Source: Candidatus Bathyarchaeota archaeon (GTDB taxonomy: Archaea > Thermoproteota > Bathyarchaeia > TCS64). Taken from it: 17,121 nucleotides of DNA. The position numbers were made by a program, and so were the translations under genes. This document shows positions 13,440-17,121 of this stretch, in pieces; position 1 is the stretch's first letter, and each line of letters begins with the position of its first letter. Below the pieces are notes generated by a model. The model ran no database searches and was not told the origin of the DNA. It saw only the letters and a program-made list of their open reading frames with translations. The stretch is taken from NCBI GenBank assembly GCA_016934355.1, contig JAFGTA010000088.1, positions 1-17,121 on the forward strand, in the 5' to 3' direction.

Positions 13440-13455
13440 TTATAGTATAAAAAAA
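13440..13455 (-). promoter_or_regulatory. T-run terminator of the SPFH gene merged with the next gene's TATA box
   Basis: Immediately after the SPFH stop, the minus strand reads seven T residues (13455-13449) running directly into ATACTATAAG. The T-run is a typical archaeal termination signal, and the same AT-rich block (TTTATACTA) is placed to promote the gene starting at 13414. One element therefore seems to separate two adjacent transcription units. Confidence 0.5.
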
Positions 13456-13456
13456 C

Positions 13457-14395
13457 TCAGCTTATGGGGAGGATATACTGGCTCTTGTCGGGTACTATGA
13501 TGAACTGGCCTTTCCCTGTGTCCGCTATCGACCGTAGGGTCTCTAGGTATAGGTACAGCTTCGTCAGCTCCGCTAGGTTGATCTCGGGGTCGTTTCCGGC
13601 GATGACGGCTAGCGCCTGTCTGGTGGCGTTGGCTACGATGAGCCTGGACTGGGCTACTCCTTGTGCTTCCAGTATGGCTGACTGGGCGTTGGCGTCAGCG
13701 ATTACTAGGAGCCGGGTCTTGTTGAACTCGGCGGCGATGGATAGTTGCTCGGCGGCCAGCTTCTTCTCGATGGCGTTGACGAAGGTTGCTGGGAGGGCGA
13801 TCTTCCTGATGTTGACGGCGTCGAGGATGACGGCGTCTCCGATGCTGGGCTCCTCTTTGAAGGCTTTTTCTAGGTTTTCTTTCAGGACGAGGCCGATGTT
13901 GGCTCTCTTCTCTATGGTTTCGATGGCAGAGTAGTCGACGAGGAGGTTCCTTATGGTTTCACGGATTATGGGTATGATGGCCCTGTCCTTCCAGTCGAGG
14001 GTGGGGTAGCGTTGGAATAGGTTGGCTGCCCCGGCTGGGGCTATCCTCCAGCGGACGGTGATGTCGACATCGACTTTGAGGCCGTCTTTGGTCAGGCTTT
14101 CGACGGCTGGGAAGTCCCCTGCCTCTAACTGGTCGCTCCACATGTGGACGCTGTCCGTGGCGACGTATATTTTGTAGACGCTTGCCCAGGGGAATTTAAG
14201 GAAGTACTGGGCGTTGCCGCCTGTTCCTACGACGCTGGTGGAGCCGAAGACGGGGTCGACTATTACGGCTACGTAGCCGACGTTAATGCGTCCTACGCTG
14301 AAGAACATTAGTCCGCCGACTATGACGATGAGCACTAGGGCTATGATGCCTGCGCCTTCTAGCCTTGGGCCTTCGAACTGGAACCTTCTTTCCAC
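13457..14395 (-). CDS. SPFH/prohibitin-family membrane-anchored protein
   Basis: Membrane scaffold of the stomatin/prohibitin/flotillin family, which forms large ring or cage assemblies that organise membrane proteins and proteases. One transmembrane helix lies at about 15-33 (AGIIALVLIVIVGGLMFF), followed by the SPFH domain with GYVAVIVDPVFG at its start, the TKDGLKVDVDITVRWRI core, and IIRETIRNLLVDYSAIE. An Ala/Glu-rich coiled-coil stretch (about 205-255: AIEKKLAAEQLSIAAEFNKTR and following) and C-terminal FIIVPDKSQYILPIS complete the family layout. GTG at 14395 is preferred because the TATA box at 14415-14422 is 23 bases away; GTG at 14404 would add three residues. No NfeD partner gene is adjacent. 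Confidence 0.92.
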   Translation of the reverse strand: MERRFQFEGPRLEGAGIIALVLIVIVGGLMFFSVGRINVGYVAVIVDPVFGSTSVVGTGGNAQYFLKFPWASVYKIYVATDSVHMWSDQLEAGDFPAVESLTKDGLKVDVDITVRWRIAPAGAANLFQRYPTLDWKDRAIIPIIRETIRNLLVDYSAIETIEKRANIGLVLKENLEKAFKEEPSIGDAVILDAVNIRKIALPATFVNAIEKKLAAEQLSIAAEFNKTRLLVIADANAQSAILEAQGVAQSRLIVANATRQALAVIAGNDPEINLAELTKLYLYLETLRSIADTGKGQFIIVPDKSQYILPIS

Positions 14396-14414
14396 TGGTT
14401 TCACCTGTTGTTAC

Positions 14415-14422
14415 ATTATAAA
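14415..14422 (-). promoter_or_regulatory. TATA box of the SPFH gene
   Basis: On the minus strand TTTATAAT, the same octamer as at 4491-4498. It is centred 23 bases before the GTG at 14395 and only 14 before the GTG at 14404, favouring the former start. Confidence 0.6.
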
Positions 14423-14444
14423 GAATGGGTGTAGGTAAAGCTAT

Positions 14445-14717
14445 CTAGTCTCGGATTCCTTCGAGGACGCTGATGGCGTTCCAGATCCTTGTCCTGCTGT
14501 ACATGGGCATGTTGGGGTCCTGGCTTATGTCTTCGAGGATGGCTATGGCGTTGGCTGCGCGGGCTGCTATGCTTAGGTTGTCGTCTGTGAGCATTTCGGC
14601 TGCCTGTTTAGCTGTGCGTCGGATGTTTCGGGGTGTGGTGTTGTCGTCTGCGATCATGTTCAGGATTTGTGTTGCCTGGTCTAGCTTCTTTCGGTACGTG
14701 TCTTTTACTCCGCTCAT
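14445..14717 (-). CDS. UPF0147 family protein
   Basis: A 90-residue all-helical protein of the UPF0147 family, found in archaea and of unknown function. The family signature is clear: LDQATQILNMIADDNTTPRNIRRTAKQAAEML across residues 12-43, then NLSIAARAANAIAILEDISQDPNMPMYSRTRIW across 47-79. The ATG at 14717 is set by GGAGGA six bases upstream. The overlapping ATGAATGAG just before is out of frame. Codons are A/C-ending, as in the neighbouring HAD and SPFH genes. It lies 75 bases downstream of the HAD gene and 49 upstream of the SPFH start; a weak TATA-like CTATACAA (14751-14758) could promote it separately. Confidence 0.93.
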   Translation of the reverse strand: MSGVKDTYRKKLDQATQILNMIADDNTTPRNIRRTAKQAAEMLTDDNLSIAARAANAIAILEDISQDPNMPMYSRTRIWNAISVLEGIRD

Positions 14718-14723
14718 TCATAT

Positions 14724-14729
14724 TCCTCC
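14724..14729 (-). promoter_or_regulatory. Ribosome-binding site of the UPF0147 gene
   Basis: On the minus strand GGAGGA, six bases before the ATG at 14717. It is one of the few strong Shine-Dalgarno sites in the window and contrasts with the leaderless genes around it. Confidence 0.75.
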
Positions 14730-14792
14730 AGGTAAGTGTGATACGAGGATTTGTTGTATAGAGCAATGGGCAGTGATAAAAGACTATCTTTT

Positions 14793-15485
14793 TTAAGTGT
14801 TAGCTGCGTTGAGGTGGGCTGGGAGGTCGGCTACGCTGTCGAGGAGCACCGGTGGAGGGGTCTCGTTCTCCCAGCTTCTGAGGCCGAGGTGTCCTGTGGC
14901 TACTCCGATGAAGGGGCAGCCGCTGTTTTTAGCTGAGTCGTAGTCGATCTGGTGGTCGCCTATCATTACGACTTCGTCTACTTTTAGCCCCATCTGCTCG
15001 ACTGTGTAGTCTATGGCTTCTCTGTAGGGTTTGGGTTGGGGGGTCTCGCCTCTTGCGAGTATGGTTTCGAAGCTGTTGTGCATCCCGGTTTTCTTGAGGG
15101 CTTGGACGGCGTACTCGTGGTGGCCTCGGGTGAGTATGGCGAGTCTGTAGCCTTGTTTTTTGAGTTTCTCTACGGCTTGGTGGGCGCCGGGTATCTCTTT
15201 GAGGTTCTCCACGGCGTCGAGTTCGCCTTGGTTCATGTGCTCGGTGATCTTGTCGCGGAGTTGTTGGCGTTCTTTCTCGGTTTTGCCTTGTCTCTGCCAT
15301 TCTTGTTCGGCTTTTTCCATGATTATGACGGTAGTCTGGTCTGTTGGGCTTAGTGTGCCTCGTGGGTGCCCATTTTCTTCGAGTAGCGCTATTATGTTTT
15401 TCTTCATCTTGGGGAAGTCGACGTGGCTGTCTACTAGGGTGCTGTCGAGGTCGAATACTATGCCTTTGGGTTTCACGTTGTTCAC
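14793..15485 (-). CDS. HAD-superfamily hydrolase (phosphoglycolate phosphatase-like)
   Basis: A 230-residue cytoplasmic phosphatase of HAD subfamily I. Motif I is GIVFDLDSTLVDS with nucleophile D12 and D14; motif II T119 in LAILTRG; motif III K152 in QPKPY; motif IV IGDHQIDYDSAKNSG with D177 and D181. The helical cap is at about 20-100 and is rich in charged residues (EKAEQEWQRQGKTEKERQQLRD), longer than the minimal cap. Such proteins remove phosphate from small metabolites, and the exact substrate is not readable. The GTG at 15485 is used, with a second GTG at 15476; the TATA box at 15513-15523 is compatible with either. Divergent from the Cys-rich gene at 15565. Confidence 0.92.
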   Translation of the reverse strand: MNNVKPKGIVFDLDSTLVDSHVDFPKMKKNIIALLEENGHPRGTLSPTDQTTVIIMEKAEQEWQRQGKTEKERQQLRDKITEHMNQGELDAVENLKEIPGAHQAVEKLKKQGYRLAILTRGHHEYAVQALKKTGMHNSFETILARGETPQPKPYREAIDYTVEQMGLKVDEVVMIGDHQIDYDSAKNSGCPFIGVATGHLGLRSWENETPPPVLLDSVADLPAHLNAANT

Positions 15486-15512
15486 CGGTTTCTGTGTTGA
15501 TGTGGCTGGCGT

Positions 15513-15523
15513 GTTTTTATTAT
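15513..15523 (-). promoter_or_regulatory. TATA box of the HAD gene
   Basis: On the minus strand ATAATAAAAAC, centred about 33 bases before the GTG at 15485. It lies 14 bases from the divergent TATA box at 15537-15543. Confidence 0.5.
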
Positions 15524-15536
15524 TTGTCCCGCGGGG

Positions 15537-15543
15537 TTTTATT
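15537..15543 (+). promoter_or_regulatory. TATA box of the Cys-rich small protein gene
   Basis: TTTTATT centred 25 bases before the ATG at 15565, with no ribosome-binding site between, so the mRNA is probably leaderless. The two TATA boxes lie so close that simultaneous binding of both initiation complexes may be hindered. Confidence 0.55.
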
Positions 15544-15564
15544 GTTGGCTGCGGTGGATAGGTT

Positions 15565-15765
15565 ATGGTTACGTGCGCTGACTGTGTTTATGCTAGGGCT
15601 TTGTCTCGGGAGGTTCGGCTGGGGTTTGGGCAGGAGAACAGGGAGATCGTTAACGTATTGGAGCGGCGGGGGTTTAGTCTGGACGAGTTCTGTTACTGTG
15701 AGAGGCTGGGGTTCGTGGAGTCGGTGGTGATGCAGCGCGTCTGTGATGAGTGGGCGCCGGGGTAG
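15565..15765 (+). CDS. Small Cys-rich protein, probable metal binder
   Basis: A 66-residue protein of no recognised family. Five cysteines at 4, 7, 43, 45 and 60 give C-x2-C near the N terminus (VTCADCVYAR), C-x-C in FCYCERLGF and a single C-terminal Cys (QRVCDEW). Two pairs separated by a helix-rich middle (REVRLGFGQENREIVNVLERRGF) suggest a zinc or iron site closing the two ends together (inference). The ATG at 15565 has a correctly spaced TATA box, which supports a real leaderless gene; the overlapping longer frame at 15344-15730 is a shadow. It shares a divergent promoter region with the HAD phosphatase gene and is followed by the long gene-free stretch. Confidence 0.75.
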   Translation: MVTCADCVYARALSREVRLGFGQENREIVNVLERRGFSLDEFCYCERLGFVESVVMQRVCDEWAPG

Positions 15766-15866
15766 CCTTGTTTAGGGTAGTTTTGTACCTTGTTACTTGG
15801 GTTAACTGAGTTTCTATGCTGCACAAGAGATTGTTTTAGTCATATAGTTATCAGGTAGTAAGCCGC

Positions 15867-16028
15867 GTGCTGTAGAGTAATTTCTTAACTCGCACAGTGG
15901 AAAAAGACTGCGTGTGTTTTGGGTGTGAAGAATCATGAAGTCTTTTCGAGTAAGGTGTTCAGTTGTGTCGCGTGTTCCCACGACTCGGCATTTCCCTTAT
16001 AGTTGGTTACTTACTATAAGCGTTTTTT
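15867..16028 (+). ncRNA. Candidate structured RNA
   Basis: Several stems follow one another: GTGC (15867-15870) with GCAC (15892-15895) enclosing GAGT/ACTC; AAAAGACT (15902-15909) with AGTCTTTT (15939-15946), a perfect 8-bp pairing; CGTG/CACG around a TTCC tetraloop (15971-15982); and CTTATAGT/ACTATAAG (15996-16020), another perfect 8-bp stem, followed by a T6 run. CATATAGTTAT at 15841-15851 could serve as a TATA box, putting a start near 15870. The result would be a roughly 160-base RNA. No known RNA family was recognised, and chance hairpins in AT-rich sequence remain a real alternative. Confidence 0.3.
15996..16028 (+). terminator. Hairpin plus T-run
   Basis: A perfect 8-bp inverted repeat CTTATAGT/ACTATAAG with a 9-base loop, two bases later followed by six T residues (16023-16028). 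It looks like a plus-strand transcription stop about 230 bases past the Cys-rich gene, or the 3' end of the candidate RNA. Hairpins are not required for archaeal termination, so the T-run may be the active part. Confidence 0.45.
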
Positions 16029-16179
16029 CCATGGGTTTTGTTATGTGTTTTTAGCTGTTTTTCTCTGGTTTTGCTTCATTCTAGACGCCGTGTAGGTCAA
16101 GAAATTCATTACAAAAACACTTCTTCATTGTTACGTGGGAGAAGCGGTTTCGGAGATTGGGCGCGGCGCTCGATCCTAC

Positions 16180-17121
<942 letters not shown>

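Larger units (their letters stand above)
15766..16179. other. Gene-free intergenic region, 414 bases
   Basis: No convincing protein gene on either strand; frames here are short, shifted or antisense to the oxidoreductase gene. The stretch is T/G-rich on the plus strand and more AT-rich than its surroundings. It contains several hairpins and a T6 run (separate entries), and an A5 run at 16113-16117 that reads as a T-run on the minus strand and could end transcription of the oxidoreductase. No tRNA-like or box C/D pattern was found by eye. Confidence 0.7.

Noticed and set aside
15344..15730. Plus-strand open frame of 128 codons across the HAD gene start and the Cys-rich gene
   Set aside because: Antisense to HAD motif I and out of frame with the better-supported 66-residue gene; runs across two promoters.
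15766..16179. tRNA or box C/D guide RNA in the gene-free stretch
   Set aside because: No T-arm GGTTCGAATCC-like sequence with matching acceptor stem, and no RTGATGA / CTGA box pairing with proper spacing on either strand.

Overview
The window is a GC-rich piece of an archaeal chromosome. It carries the C-terminal half of a Cdc48/VAT AAA ATPase, an archaeal FEN1 with an unprocessed-style GVQLGG N terminus, the archaea-specific UPF0147 protein, an archaeal-type cysteine desulfidase and TATA-box promoters. Many genes have a TATA-like box centred about 24-28 bases before the start codon, which points to leaderless mRNAs. Starts include ATG, GTG and TTG. The Cdc48 / small winged-helix / FEN1 order and the start-codon habits suggest a TACK-type archaeon (Bathyarchaeia or a relative). 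That placement is an inference from gene content only, since no rRNA is present.

Layout. 1-2092 (+): a tight operon of Cdc48 (truncated at the left edge), a 69-residue winged-helix-like protein and FEN1, covering protein unfolding and flap processing in DNA repair and replication. 2132-3983 (+): cysteine desulfidase (sulfide release from cysteine) and a flavodoxin-fold FMN oxidoreductase, each apparently with its own promoter. 3987-5775: a four-helix membrane protein (-), a PH-like domain protein (+), a small winged-helix regulator (+) and an unrecognised 147-residue protein (-). 5837-8907 (-): a SufS-type cysteine desulfurase and GlmS, which makes glucosamine-6-phosphate for amino-sugar and surface-glycan synthesis. 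9059-12772: a probable surface-glycan block with a GT2 glycosyltransferase (+), two different alkaline-phosphatase-superfamily enzymes in a two-gene operon (-) and a CgeB-like glycosyltransferase (-). GlmS next door would supply amino-sugar precursor. 12827-14395 (-): two small unknown membrane proteins and an SPFH/prohibitin-like protein, each with its own TATA box. 14445-15485 (-): UPF0147 and a HAD phosphatase. 15565-15765 (+): a 66-residue Cys-rich protein divergent from the HAD gene. 15766-16179: the only long gene-free stretch, containing several hairpins and a T-run, and a candidate for an unannotated RNA. 16180-17121 (-): a GltD/NfnB-like NAD(P)H- and FAD-binding oxidoreductase cut by the right edge.

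No tRNA, rRNA, CRISPR array, insertion sequence or integrase was seen. Three convergent gene pairs meet with almost no space, or share stop-codon bases, so 3' ends must form inside or right next to the opposing gene. The least explained items are the structured gene-free region near 16 kb, the surface-glycan block with its threonine-type sulfatase-fold enzyme, and the small orphan proteins at 5332, 12827, 13091 and 15565.
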